DNA from: Bacteroidaceae bacterium
GTDB taxonomy: Bacteria > Bacteroidota > Bacteroidia > Bacteroidales > Bacteroidaceae
Direction of reading: 5' to 3'
NCBI GenBank assembly: GCA_017633615.1
Contig: JAGBPB010000097.1
Span: 1-22,766 of the forward strand
DNA: 22,766 bases
Position 1 is the stretch's first letter; each line of letters starts with the position of its first letter. The translations under genes were made by a program, and so were the position numbers. The notes beneath the pieces are model-generated. The model made no database searches and was not told where the DNA came from. It saw nothing but the letters and a program-made list of their open reading frames with translations. Of this stretch, positions 15,308 to 22,766 are shown piece by piece.

Positions 15308-18300
15308 ATGAAAATGAGAAAGAGATTACTGACCATTATGGCAGCTTTTGCCTTTGCTGCCGCACCTGCCGTGGGGCAGGAGAGTGTTCCGGTTTACAAG
15401 AACACTAGTTATTCATTTCAGGAGCGTGCCGTTGATCTGGTGTCACGCCTTACTCTTGAGGAAAAACAGGCCCTTTTGGGCAACAACATGGCTGCCGTGC
15501 CGCGCTTGGGCATAAAGCAGTACAATGTGTGGAGTGAGGCTCTGCACGGTGTGCTGTCAGGTGCCAACGCATCAGTAGGCCTGCAGGGACCCACATCGTT
15601 TCCCGGCAGCGTAGCACTGGGTTCCACATGGGATCCTGATCTGATGGAACTTGAGGCATCGGTCATAGCCGATGAGGCCCGCGCCATATTCCAGACCGGC
15701 ACCAAGGGGCTTACATTCTGGAGCCCGGTGGTTGAGCCTATACGTGACCCGCGCTGGGGCCGTACGGGTGAGAGCTACGGTGAGGATCCGTTCCTGGCCG
15801 CAGTGATGAGCAGCGGATTTGTTCGCGGTATGATGGGCAGCGACCCTCTTTACATCAAGGCCGTTCCCTGCGCCAAGCACTATTTTGCCAACAACAGTGA
15901 GTTTGACCGCCACGTGGGCAGTTCAAATATGGACAGCCGCGATATGCGTGAGTTCTATCTCTATCCCTACAAGGAACTGATTGAGAAGGATAACCTGCCT
16001 TCTATCATGTCATCATACAACGCAGTGAACCATGTACCAACATCGGCCAGTGCACTCTATCTGGACACTATTGCCCGCCGCACATACGGTATGAAGGGTT
16101 ACGTTACAGGTGACTGCGCCGCCATTGAGGATATCTACACAGGCCACTACTACGTGGAGACTGCCGAGGAGGCTACAGCTGCCGGACTCAAGGCCGGTGT
16201 TGACTCAGACTGCGGAAGCGTATATCAGCGTTACGCCCTGAGCGCACTTGAGAAAGGCCTTATCACAGAGGCCGATATGGACCGTGCGCTGGTCAATATG
16301 TTCACCATCCGTATGCGTACAGGCGAGTTTGATCCTCTGATGAAGGTTCCATTCGCCAATTATCCTGCCAGCACAGTGAACTCCGAGCGCAGTCAGGCCA
16401 TTGCCCTTGAGGTGGCTACACGCACTCCCGTTCTGCTTAAGAACGATCAGGTTCCGGGCAAGACCAATAAGGCTCTGCCCATCAGCCTCAAGGATATCAA
16501 GAGTATCGCTTTGATAGGCCCGCAGGCTGACCGCGTTGAGCTGGGACCGTATTCGGGACGTCCTGAGCAGTCCAGCCGCACAAGCCCATACGCAGGCATA
16601 AGCAAATACATTGCAGACAAGGGTCTGGATATTGAGGTAACTCTGGCATCGGGAGGAAGCACCAAGAGCAAGAGTAACCTGCTTTACGTAGCCTATTTTG
16701 ACCTGGAGAAGGCCGATGGCAGCAAGAGCCATCATGATGCTACCAAGTACAGTTCTTCATCGGAGGGCATAACCGTAGGCTCCGGTATGGGCACTGAGGA
16801 GCAGGTACGTTCCATTGATGACGGTTCATGGACCGCGTATGAGAATGTTGACCTTATCAATGTTGACAAGATAACCATCGGTGCCAACATACCCACAGAG
16901 GGCGGTATCATTGAGGTACACGTTGGCTCACCTGAGGGTAACCTGATAAGCACCATTGAGGCAACCCGTGCATCGGGCAAGAGGGTAGGCGGCGTTTATG
17001 GCGCCAGCACCCCCATGGAGGGTAAGGTAAACCGTCTGGGTTACAACGGCCCGCAGACCCTCTATCTGGTCTATAAGGCTCCAGAGGATGATGAAATAGC
17101 TGAGGATGTACTGGCTGCAGCGCGTAAATCAGACGTAGCGATTGTATTCGTAGGAACCGATGAGAACACCGCTACTGAGGAGGCTGACCGCCTGACTCTG
17201 AACCTGCCGGGCAATCAGGTCAAACTGATACAGGCAGTTGCAAAAGAGAACAAAAACACCATTGTGGTGATGCAGACTCTGGGTTGCGTTGAGGTTGAGG
17301 ATTTCAAGAATATTGAAAACATTCCCGGCATACTGTGGACAGGTTACAACGGCCAGGCTCAGGGCGCCGCAATACCTTTGGTTTTGTTTGGTGATGTTAC
17401 CCCAGGCGGTAAACTGAACGCCACATGGTATAAGTCAGTCAAGGATCTGCCGCCTATTACAGACTATACCCTGCGCGCAGAGAACGGCAAACCCGGCCGT
17501 ACCCTGTGGTACTTTACCAAACCGGTATCATACGAGTTCGGTTACGGACTCAGTTACACCACATTTGAGTATTCAGACTTTATCATCAGCAAGAGTTCAA
17601 TCACCCCCAATGACAAGATTACCATTAGTGTAAATGTAAAGAACACCGGTAATTATGACGGTGATGAGGTGGTACAGATCTATATGACCACACCAGACAG
17701 CCCTGCATCACTGCAGCGTCCTATCAAGCGCCTCAAGGGATTCAAGCGCGTAACCATTCCGCGCGGACAGACCCGCCTGGTGGAGATTGAGATTGATTGC
17801 GCTGACCTCTGGTTCTGGGATCTTAAGAGTGACCGCATCATATATGATTCAGGCCGTTATGTATTTGAGATAGGCTCTTCATCAAAGGATATCCGCGGAA
17901 CCGTATCGGCCAATATGAACGGTCGCATTAATCCGCAGCTCAAGACCGTTGTGGCCGATTGCCGCGTATCAGTGCTTGAGATTGGTCAGACTGCTCAGAC
18001 TCAGACATCGGCCTGCCTTACTGATGACTCATTCATCGGACTTGACAGGACAACCGTCAAGTACGTGAGCAGTAATCCAGATGTGGCAAGCATAGATGCT
18101 TCAGGATTGCTTACTGCTGTAGGTCCTGGTATCGCTACCATAACCGTAAGCATTTCATACGGTGGCAAGACGGTAAGTGACACCTATTCTGTAAAGGTTA
18201 ACGCAGACCTCTCACTGGGCAGTCTCAAGAATGCAGGCCAGTCACTGCTAAAGCGTGGCCGCAAGCAGTACAGCGTGCTGGGCAAGATGTCATCAAAGGT

Positions 18301-19120
18301 TACAGCCACCGCCAAGTCTCCGAAACTGAACGTAAATGTGGAGCAGGCTCCTACAGTACCCGGAACCGCCGTTGTAACAGTATCTGAGCCTGTCACAGGC
18401 GATGCACAGAAATACTATGTAAACTTTGGAATAAAAGGCGTTCCGGATGAGTTCAATAACAATACATTGGGCCGTAATTGGGATGTGATACGCCGTAATG
18501 ATGACAACCTGTTACTGGCTGACGGCAGGCTGGAGATTACCGCTGAGACAGGTGATATTAACGGCACGGCCGACAATGCTGCCAACCTGGTTCTGCAGAG
18601 CGCCAACAGTGACTGGACAATAGAGACTAAACTCCAGACAAGCGCCATTCCTGCTACTGCACAGAATGCCGGTCTGGTAGCCTATCAGGATGATTCACAT
18701 TTTGTGAAGTTTGTATATGCTCCCGCAGCATTCCGTCGCGGACAGCAGCCGGCTGCAGCACCAGCAGCACCAGCAGCAGGCAGCCTGCAACTCTATGTTG
18801 AGGAGAACGGTGCATCAAAAAGTACTGTCAGTGTGAACCTTGCTGAAGCCGGAGTCAAGGATAACACCATATATCTCAAACTTGACAAGGACGGCAGTAT
18901 TTACACTGCATATTACTCTGTTGACGGAAAGAACTGGATACAGGCCGGTCAGACAGAAGTATCCCTTAAGGATATCCAGGCTGGTGTGATGGCGTGTCAG
19001 GGCGTAATGAACATGCGTATGGGTATGCGTCCCGGCGGGGCTGCCGCCGCAGCACCGGTTCAGCAGAACAGCGCCCCGTTCAGGGCCTGGTTTGACTGGT
19101 TCAAGATCAAGAATCGCTGA
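15308..19120 (+). CDS. Large multi-domain GH3 with inserted CBM6-like, Ig-like and C-terminal ConA-like domains
   Basis: The 1270-residue secreted enzyme starts MKMRKRLLTIMAAFAFAAAP with a signal peptide to about residue 23. The GH3 catalytic domain (about 35-350) has its nucleophile Asp269 in GYVTGDCAAIEDI. The GH3 C-terminal domain (about 370-735) is split by a CBM6-like insert (about 455-590, DGSWTAYENVDL to GPQTLYLVYKA). The acid/base Glu lies in ENTATEEADR (624 or 625). A fibronectin-III-like domain (about 758-860), a Big_2-type Ig-like domain (about 880-965; SSNPDVASIDASGLLTAVGP) and a ConA/GH43_C2-like sandwich (about 1043-1270; DEFNNNTLGRNWDV) follow. The DCxAIxDI motif places it near the beta-xylosidase/alpha-arabinofuranosidase GH3 branch. 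Pro/Ala-rich inserts interrupt the last domain. Its stop overlaps the next ATG. Confidence 0.9.
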   Translation: MKMRKRLLTIMAAFAFAAAPAVGQESVPVYKNTSYSFQERAVDLVSRLTLEEKQALLGNNMAAVPRLGIKQYNVWSEALHGVLSGANASVGLQGPTSFPGSVALGSTWDPDLMELEASVIADEARAIFQTGTKGLTFWSPVVEPIRDPRWGRTGESYGEDPFLAAVMSSGFVRGMMGSDPLYIKAVPCAKHYFANNSEFDRHVGSSNMDSRDMREFYLYPYKELIEKDNLPSIMSSYNAVNHVPTSASALYLDTIARRTYGMKGYVTGDCAAIEDIYTGHYYVETAEEATAAGLKAGVDSDCGSVYQRYALSALEKGLITEADMDRALVNMFTIRMRTGEFDPLMKVPFANYPASTVNSERSQAIALEVATRTPVLLKNDQVPGKTNKALPISLKDIKSIALIGPQADRVELGPYSGRPEQSSRTSPYAGISKYIADKGLDIEVTLASGGSTKSKSNLLYVAYFDLEKADGSKSHHDATKYSSSSEGITVGSGMGTEEQVRSIDDGSWTAYENVDLINVDKITIGANIPTEGGIIEVHVGSPEGNLISTIEATRASGKRVGGVYGASTPMEGKVNRLGYNGPQTLYLVYKAPEDDEIAEDVLAAARKSDVAIVFVGTDENTATEEADRLTLNLPGNQVKLIQAVAKENKNTIVVMQTLGCVEVEDFKNIENIPGILWTGYNGQAQGAAIPLVLFGDVTPGGKLNATWYKSVKDLPPITDYTLRAENGKPGRTLWYFTKPVSYEFGYGLSYTTFEYSDFIISKSSITPNDKITISVNVKNTGNYDGDEVVQIYMTTPDSPASLQRPIKRLKGFKRVTIPRGQTRLVEIEIDCADLWFWDLKSDRIIYDSGRYVFEIGSSSKDIRGTVSANMNGRINPQLKTVVADCRVSVLEIGQTAQTQTSACLTDDSFIGLDRTTVKYVSSNPDVASIDASGLLTAVGPGIATITVSISYGGKTVSDTYSVKVNADLSLGSLKNAGQSLLKRGRKQYSVLGKMSSKVTATAKSPKLNVNVEQAPTVPGTAVVTVSEPVTGDAQKYYVNFGIKGVPDEFNNNTLGRNWDVIRRNDDNLLLADGRLEITAETGDINGTADNAANLVLQSANSDWTIETKLQTSAIPATAQNAGLVAYQDDSHFVKFVYAPAAFRRGQQPAAAPAAPAAGSLQLYVEENGASKSTVSVNLAEAGVKDNTIYLKLDKDGSIYTAYYSVDGKNWIQAGQTEVSLKDIQAGVMACQGVMNMRMGMRPGGAAAAAPVQQNSAPFRAWFDWFKIKNR

Positions 19121-19686
19121 TGATGTACGCAAAAGGGACGGTTCCTACTGTGGGCGTTCGGGAAAAACGTCCGCGGAAAGAACCGTCCCTTTTGCTGCTG
19201 ACCATTGCACTGCTCTGGTCAGTGGCATTCATTGGTTGTGCATCACATACCAAAACTCTTTCCCGCAAACTGCCCGTCAATGATATAGCGGGCATGACCT
19301 CCTATCAGGGAAAACAACTTTTGCTGAGCCGGCAGGGAGTAATCCTGACCACATCTGATAACAAATTATTCCAGGCATTTGATTTCAACAGCACCTACGC
19401 AGGCTACTATGACTATGTCAGGTTCGCTGCCATCAGCGCATCAGATAAGAGCATCTGCATAGCAGGGGAGTATACAGACGGAAAGCCTGCCGTGTTTGAA
19501 TCATCTACAGGCACAGTATGGAGCGAGCGTGAATTGAGCTACAGAAAGGACGGTGAGACCCATTTCCTGCAGTCTAAGCCAATAAGCCTGGAGTATGACG
19601 CCCCTCATGACCGTTTCATCATGACCTGCTCAGATAGCACCCTGTTCTACATGCCCGGTTGCTCGCATTGCAATAGCATACAATAA
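19120..19686 (+). CDS. Small lipoprotein whose N-terminus lies in a palindromic element
   Basis: The 188-residue reading frame starts at ATG 19120, overlapping the GH3 stop by one base (TGATG). It encodes a basic stretch (VREKRPRKEP), a hydrophobic core (SLLLLTIALLWSVAFIG) and a lipobox-like Cys40 (FIGC). The rest is beta-rich, with repeats such as RQGVILTTSDNKLFQAFD and KPAVFESSTGTVWSERELSY, reminiscent of BNR/YCF48-type propeller blades. It is too short for a full propeller, so it may be truncated. I do not recognise a named family. No ATG lies between the palindrome and the signal core, so the present start and n-region are supplied by palindrome F. The frame ends directly at half-element G. 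Confidence 0.6.
   Translation: MMYAKGTVPTVGVREKRPRKEPSLLLLTIALLWSVAFIGCASHTKTLSRKLPVNDIAGMTSYQGKQLLLSRQGVILTTSDNKLFQAFDFNSTYAGYYDYVRFAAISASDKSICIAGEYTDGKPAVFESSTGTVWSERELSYRKDGETHFLQSKPISLEYDAPHDRFIMTCSDSTLFYMPGCSHCNSIQ
19129..19195. repeat. Palindromic boundary element F (GGGACGGTTC arms)
   Basis: GCAAAAGGGACGGTTC (19129-19144) and GAACCGTCCCTTTTGC (19180-19195) are perfect 16-bp arms around a 35-nt centre. The centre holds a second, imperfect stem (GGGCGTT at 19152-19158, AACGTCC at 19166-19172). It lies 8 nt after the large GH3 stop and inside the reading frame of the following lipoprotein. Confidence 0.8.
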
Positions 19687-19704
19687 GAACCGCCCCTATT
19701 GCAC
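19687..19704. repeat. Half-element G (GAACCGCCCCTATTG)
   Basis: Starting at the base after the lipoprotein stop, 19687-19701 matches 10392-10406 at 14 of 15 positions and 19180-19194 at 13 of 15. No second arm is seen, so it is a solo half-site or a decayed copy. Confidence 0.6.
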
Positions 19705-19708
19705 AAAA

Positions 19709-19738
19709 AAAACTCCGACCTTGTGGGGCCGGAGTTTT
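19709..19738 (-). terminator. Intrinsic terminator of rpsP
   Basis: AAAACTCCG (19709-19717) pairs with CGGAGTTTT (19730-19738); the stem extends by CC/GG after one mismatch. On the minus strand the stem ends in eight T residues (19705-19712). It lies 20 nt beyond the rpsP stop and faces the end of the lipoprotein gene, so it may serve both. Confidence 0.85.
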
Positions 19739-19757
19739 GAGTTTGTGGGTTAGAGGG

Positions 19758-20345
19758 TTATGCCTCTGCGGGAGCCTCAGCTGCCTCCTCAGCGGGAGCA
19801 GCTTCCTCAGCGGGAGCCTCAGTAGCTTCAGCTGCTGCTTCTTCTGCAGCTGCCTCGGCTGCGGCTGCCTCAGCTGCTGCCTTGGCCTCAGCCTTCTTGG
19901 CGGCCACCTTCTCAGCGATAGCCTCGTTAACCTTCTTTTCTGCTTCCAGTTTAGCCTTGCCCAGTTCACGCTTAGCCTGCTCTTCCTTTACGGTGATAGC
20001 CTTGAGTGCACTCTCCTTGGCCTGCTTCCAAGCATCGAACTTGGCCTGAGCTGCTGCCTCATCAAAAGCGCCTTTCTTAACGCCACCCTTGAGGTGCTTC
20101 ATCAGGTACACGCCCTCACGTGAGAGGATGTTGCGTGCGGTGTCGGTGGGCTGTGCGCCAACCATTACCCAATACAGGGCTCTTTCGAAGTTCAAATCTA
20201 CTGTAGCGGGATTGGTGTTAGGATTGTAAGTACCAATCTTCTCAATAAACTTTCCATCACGTGGAGCTCTGGAGTCTGCAATTACGATTGAATAGAAGGC
20301 ATAACCTTTGTGGCCTCTTCTCTGCAATCTGATTTTTGCTGCCAT
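19758..20345 (-). CDS. rpsP: 30S ribosomal protein S16 with long Ala/Glu/Lys C-terminal tail
   Basis: Residues 1-80 are S16, a component of the small-subunit body needed for 30S assembly: [59 protein letters not shown]. Typical S16 is about 80-90 residues; here about 100 more follow. A charged helical segment (about 95-150, [18 protein letters not shown]) leads into an Ala/Glu/Pro-rich tail ([17 protein letters not shown]). Extended S16 tails are common in Bacteroidetes; their function is not known to me. The gene has its own promoter box (20408-20415), a leader hairpin (20385-20403) and an intrinsic terminator, so it is monocistronic here and not in the usual rimM/trmD/rplS order. Confidence 0.96.
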   Translation of the reverse strand: MAAKIRLQRRGHKGYAFYSIVIADSRAPRDGKFIEKIGTYNPNTNPATVDLNFERALYWVMVGAQPTDTARNILSREGVYLMKHLKGGVKKGAFDEAAAQAKFDAWKQAKESALKAITVKEEQAKRELGKAKLEAEKKVNEAIAEKVAAKKAEAKAAAEAAAAEAAAEEAAAEATEAPAEEAAPAEEAAEAPAEA

Positions 20346-20384
20346 AAGTTGTTGTTTTTATTGAATTTATAAATGATTTGAATA

Positions 20385-20403
20385 GCCGTTATCCCGTAAC
20401 GGC
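20385..20403 (-). promoter_or_regulatory. Hairpin at the 5' end of the rpsP transcript
   Basis: GCCGTTA (20385-20391) and TAACGGC (20397-20403) pair perfectly around a 5-nt loop. Transcription from the box at 20408-20415 would start near 20401-20403, so the mRNA would begin with this stem-loop, 39 nt before the ATG. Confidence 0.5.
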
Positions 20404-20407
20404 GGCG

Positions 20408-20415
20408 CAAAGGTA
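20408..20415 (-). promoter_or_regulatory. TAnnTTTG -7 box for rpsP
   Basis: The minus strand reads TACCTTTG, 62 nt upstream of the rpsP ATG. Confidence 0.6.
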
Positions 20416-20454
20416 GTAAAAAAACTGATGCACTCTACATCCCGCGTATTATTT

Positions 20455-22766
20455 TTATTTTTTGACAGTTAAGTCAACGCTCTTTAGGTCAGAGTCCAGT
20501 GATGAGCCGCCGTACATGATTCTGTAGCGTCCGGGGCGGAACTTGAGTCCGTCAGTAGCCTCGTCATAGAAGCTGAAAGCCTCCTTGTTAAGCTCAATCT
20601 TAACGGTTTTGGTCTGTCCGGCGCCGATGTTAACACGTGCAAATCCGGCCAGTGACTTGATGGGAGCACCTGCATCGTCAAGTGCTTTGACATAAACCTG
20701 GATAACCTCATCACCGTCAATCTTACCGGTGTTGCTGACAGGAACTGTCAGGGTCATGTTCTGAGCATTGCCTTTTGTCTTGGCCTTACCGTAGCTGAAT
20801 GTGGTGTAGCTCAGACCGTAACCGAAAGCATACAGGGGCTGGCCCTTGAAGTAACGGTATGTGCGGTTATTCATTGAGTAGTCCTGGAAATCAGGGAGCT
20901 GGTCAGTTGAAGCGTAGAAGGTAACCGGCAGACGGCCTGCAGGGTTGTAATTGCCGAACAGCACATCGCCAACGGCCTCACCGCAAGCCTGACCGCCGTA
21001 CCAAGCCTGGATGAGTGCGTCATACTTGCTCTCTACGTTGCCGAATCCCATGGCGCTGCCTGATACGTTAACCAGAACAATCGGCTTACCTGTAGCGTCA
21101 AGCTCGGCCAGCAACTGCTGCTGGATCTCGGGGAGCTCAATCTCTGAACGGTCATGGCCTTCACCCTCTATGTCTGATGATATACCGCTTACCATGATGA
21201 TTACATCGGCAGGAGCAATCTTCTTGATGACGCTGGGGAAGTCAACCGGACCGCGGCTGTAGATATCAAATGAGAATGATGCTGAACGGGCCTCAGGCTG
21301 TACCAGATCAATGTAGATATTATAGGTCTTGCCTTCCTCTACATGGAATGTGGTCGATGCAGCGCCACGGCCGCCGCCAAATCCGCCGAATCCGCCGAAT
21401 CCGCCTCGGCCACCGCCCTGACCGGCATTCTTGGCAATGGTGTCACCGTTCAGGATAAAATTGTAACGTGAGCTTCCGCGTACGTTGTAAATCATATCGC
21501 CGGTGTAATCGGCTGTAAAACTGCCGGTGTATTTGGCTGAGAATCCGGTCATGTTGACGCCGGTCTCCCAGGGGCAGTCCTCATGTGCAAGGGCGGGTGA
21601 TGTGGTGTTGAGGCTCAGGGGCTCGTCATAGTCAGCCTTGGCTGCTACGGCACCGGTCCAGTCAAGAGTGTTGTAGTACTCTGCATGCAGACCCTTACCA
21701 CCGTTTATTTCAGATACGTAATGTTTGGTGATATAGGGTACATTCAGGTCACAACCCTTCTCGTAGATAATCTTAGCACCGGGAGCGGCCTCGCGGATGC
21801 CGTCCAGGATGGTCTTGCTGTTGGCTGCTGTGGGGTAGCCGTTGTAGTTACCCAGGATAACGCGTGCATCATCGGCATTGGGACCTACTACTGCAATGGT
21901 GATATCCTTCTTGAGGGGCAGGATGTTACCGGCGTTCTTGAGCAGAACAATGGCCTCATGGGCGGCTTTGCTGGCAAGTGCGGTGTGGGCGGGGCTGCTA
22001 AGGTCATCCAGACCAAGGTTTGCCCAGGGCAGATCCTCGGCGGGATCAAACATACCCAGCTCAAAACGGGCCTTGAGGATACGGCGTACGCTTACGTCAA
22101 TATCGGCCTCAGTGATAAGGCCCTGCTGTATGGCCTGGGTCAGTGAACGGTAACTTGTACCGCACTCAATGTCTGCACCGGAAAGAACGGCATCGGCCGA
22201 TGCGCTTGCTGCATCCTTGTGAGTGCCGTGCTGGCGGGCGTTGAAGAAGTCACCTATGGCACCGCAGTCAGTAACAACCAGGCCTTTGTAGCCCCACTTG
22301 TTGCGCAGGATATCCTGCAGCAGACGGTCGCTGGCGCAGCAGGGATCACCCTCGTAACGGTGATATGCGCACATAACCTCCTGTACGTTGCCGTCCATAA
22401 CCAGGCTCTTGAAAGCGGGCAGGTAGGTCTCCCACAGGTCACGGCCCGATACGGTTACGTCAAACTGATGACGCAGGGGCTCGGGACCACTGTGTACTGC
22501 GTAGTGCTTGGCGCATGAGTGCAGCTTAAGATATTTGGAGTCATTGCCCTGCATACCAAGAACAGTCTGGGTACCCATTACGGAGTTTAGGTAGGGATCC
22601 TCACCGGGAGTCTCCTGGCCACGTCCCCAGCGAGGGTCGCGGAAGATGTTGACGTTAGGGCACCAGAAAGTGAGTTCAGGGTTGCCAGGGTAGTAGGTTA
22701 CACCCATGGGTACATTAAACAGCGATGGATCGCTATGGTTGGTGCGGTTCCAGTTGGCGCGAGCCT
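20455..22766 (-). CDS. GH3 glycosidase with PA14 insert (N-terminus beyond the right edge)
   Basis: The frame is open from the window edge to TAA 20455-20457 (769 residues visible). The missing N-terminus would hold a signal peptide and roughly the first 100 residues. The visible GH3 (alpha/beta)8 domain includes NIFRDPRWGRGQETPGEDPY, CAKHYAVHSGPE and the nucleophile Asp at 22267-22269 in LVVTDCGAIGDF. The C-terminal domain is interrupted by a PA14-type sandwich (GLHAEYYNTLDWTG to SFDIYSRGPVDF), itself carrying a Gly/Phe-rich loop (21364-21423). DIEGEGHDRSEIELP contains the likely acid/base Glu. A fibronectin-III-like domain ends the protein (GDEVIQVYVKAL). The DCGAI motif and GH3-PA14 layout fit beta-xylosidase or beta-glucosidase groups. 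It is upstream of and parallel to rpsP but has separate signals. Confidence 0.93.
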   Translation of the reverse strand, partial: ARANWNRTNHSDPSLFNVPMGVTYYPGNPELTFWCPNVNIFRDPRWGRGQETPGEDPYLNSVMGTQTVLGMQGNDSKYLKLHSCAKHYAVHSGPEPLRHQFDVTVSGRDLWETYLPAFKSLVMDGNVQEVMCAYHRYEGDPCCASDRLLQDILRNKWGYKGLVVTDCGAIGDFFNARQHGTHKDAASASADAVLSGADIECGTSYRSLTQAIQQGLITEADIDVSVRRILKARFELGMFDPAEDLPWANLGLDDLSSPAHTALASKAAHEAIVLLKNAGNILPLKKDITIAVVGPNADDARVILGNYNGYPTAANSKTILDGIREAAPGAKIIYEKGCDLNVPYITKHYVSEINGGKGLHAEYYNTLDWTGAVAAKADYDEPLSLNTTSPALAHEDCPWETGVNMTGFSAKYTGSFTADYTGDMIYNVRGSSRYNFILNGDTIAKNAGQGGGRGGFGGFGGFGGGRGAASTTFHVEEGKTYNIYIDLVQPEARSASFSFDIYSRGPVDFPSVIKKIAPADVIIMVSGISSDIEGEGHDRSEIELPEIQQQLLAELDATGKPIVLVNVSGSAMGFGNVESKYDALIQAWYGGQACGEAVGDVLFGNYNPAGRLPVTFYASTDQLPDFQDYSMNNRTYRYFKGQPLYAFGYGLSYTTFSYGKAKTKGNAQNMTLTVPVSNTGKIDGDEVIQVYVKALDDAGAPIKSLAGFARVNIGAGQTKTVKIELNKEAFSFYDEATDGLKFRPGRYRIMYGGSSLDSDLKSVDLTVKK

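Noticed and set aside
19120..19686. Purely spurious frame created by element F
   Set aside because: Not fully excluded, but the hydrophobic core plus lipobox, the coding-like beta-rich sequence and the stop overlap with GH3 argue for a real gene.
2823..19704. CRISPR array or insertion-sequence ends
   Set aside because: The repeats are dispersed at gene ends, lack regular spacers, and have no transposase or cas gene or clear target-site duplications.
19737..20123. Cys/Leu/Ser-rich plus-strand frame opposite rpsP
   Set aside because: It is the antisense of the Ala/Glu-rich S16 tail, a composition artefact.

Overview
The window looks like a chromosomal segment from a gut or rumen-type member of the Bacteroidales. 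The evidence is a TonB-dependent receptor, many MKK-type lipoproteins, the families DUF4491, calycin-like lipoprotein and GH115, an S16 protein with a long Ala/Glu/Lys tail, and repeated TAnnTTTG promoter boxes (the Bacteroidetes -7 consensus) with no obvious Shine-Dalgarno sequences. No rRNA, tRNA, CRISPR array, transposase or phage gene is visible.

Layout. 1-1124 (-) is the N-terminal part of a secreted GH115 alpha-glucuronidase, divergent from a GNAT acetyltransferase (1222-1656). 1819-2358 (-) is a periplasmic glutathione peroxidase, divergent from a DUF4491 membrane protein (2514-2822). A nitroreductase-fold lipoprotein follows (2891-3517). 3555-7076 holds an AraC-type regulator, a TonB-dependent receptor and a calycin-like lipoprotein, probably an uptake module. 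7145-7312 is a short C-terminal remnant of a second TonB-dependent receptor. 7382-9319 is a Zn/Cd/Pb-type P1B-ATPase with a His-rich head and a palindromic operator over its promoter. 9404-10312 is a lipoprotein. 10425-12814 is a two-gene operon of a stand-alone PTS EIIC protein and a MATE transporter. 12856-15213 (-) and 15308-19120 (+) are two divergent GH3 enzymes. 19120-19686 is a small lipoprotein, 19758-20345 (-) is rpsP, and 20455-22766 (-) is a third GH3 that runs off the window.

Functional theme. Three GH3 enzymes with different accessory modules (none; CBM6 plus Ig-like plus ConA-like; PA14) and a GH115 alpha-glucuronidase suggest hemicellulose (glucuronoxylan-like) breakdown. No SusC/SusD pair is present, so this is not a complete canonical PUL.

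Most unusual feature. A family of short GC-core palindromes or half-palindromes (shared core GTCCC..ATTG or its complement) sits at seven gene boundaries, each within about 10 nt of a stop codon. Several are followed almost at once by a promoter box. They resemble REP/BIME-like elements and probably act as terminators or insulators. At 19129-19195 one such palindrome appears to encode the start of a lipoprotein signal peptide. No mobilising gene lies in the window, so origin and mobility are inference.
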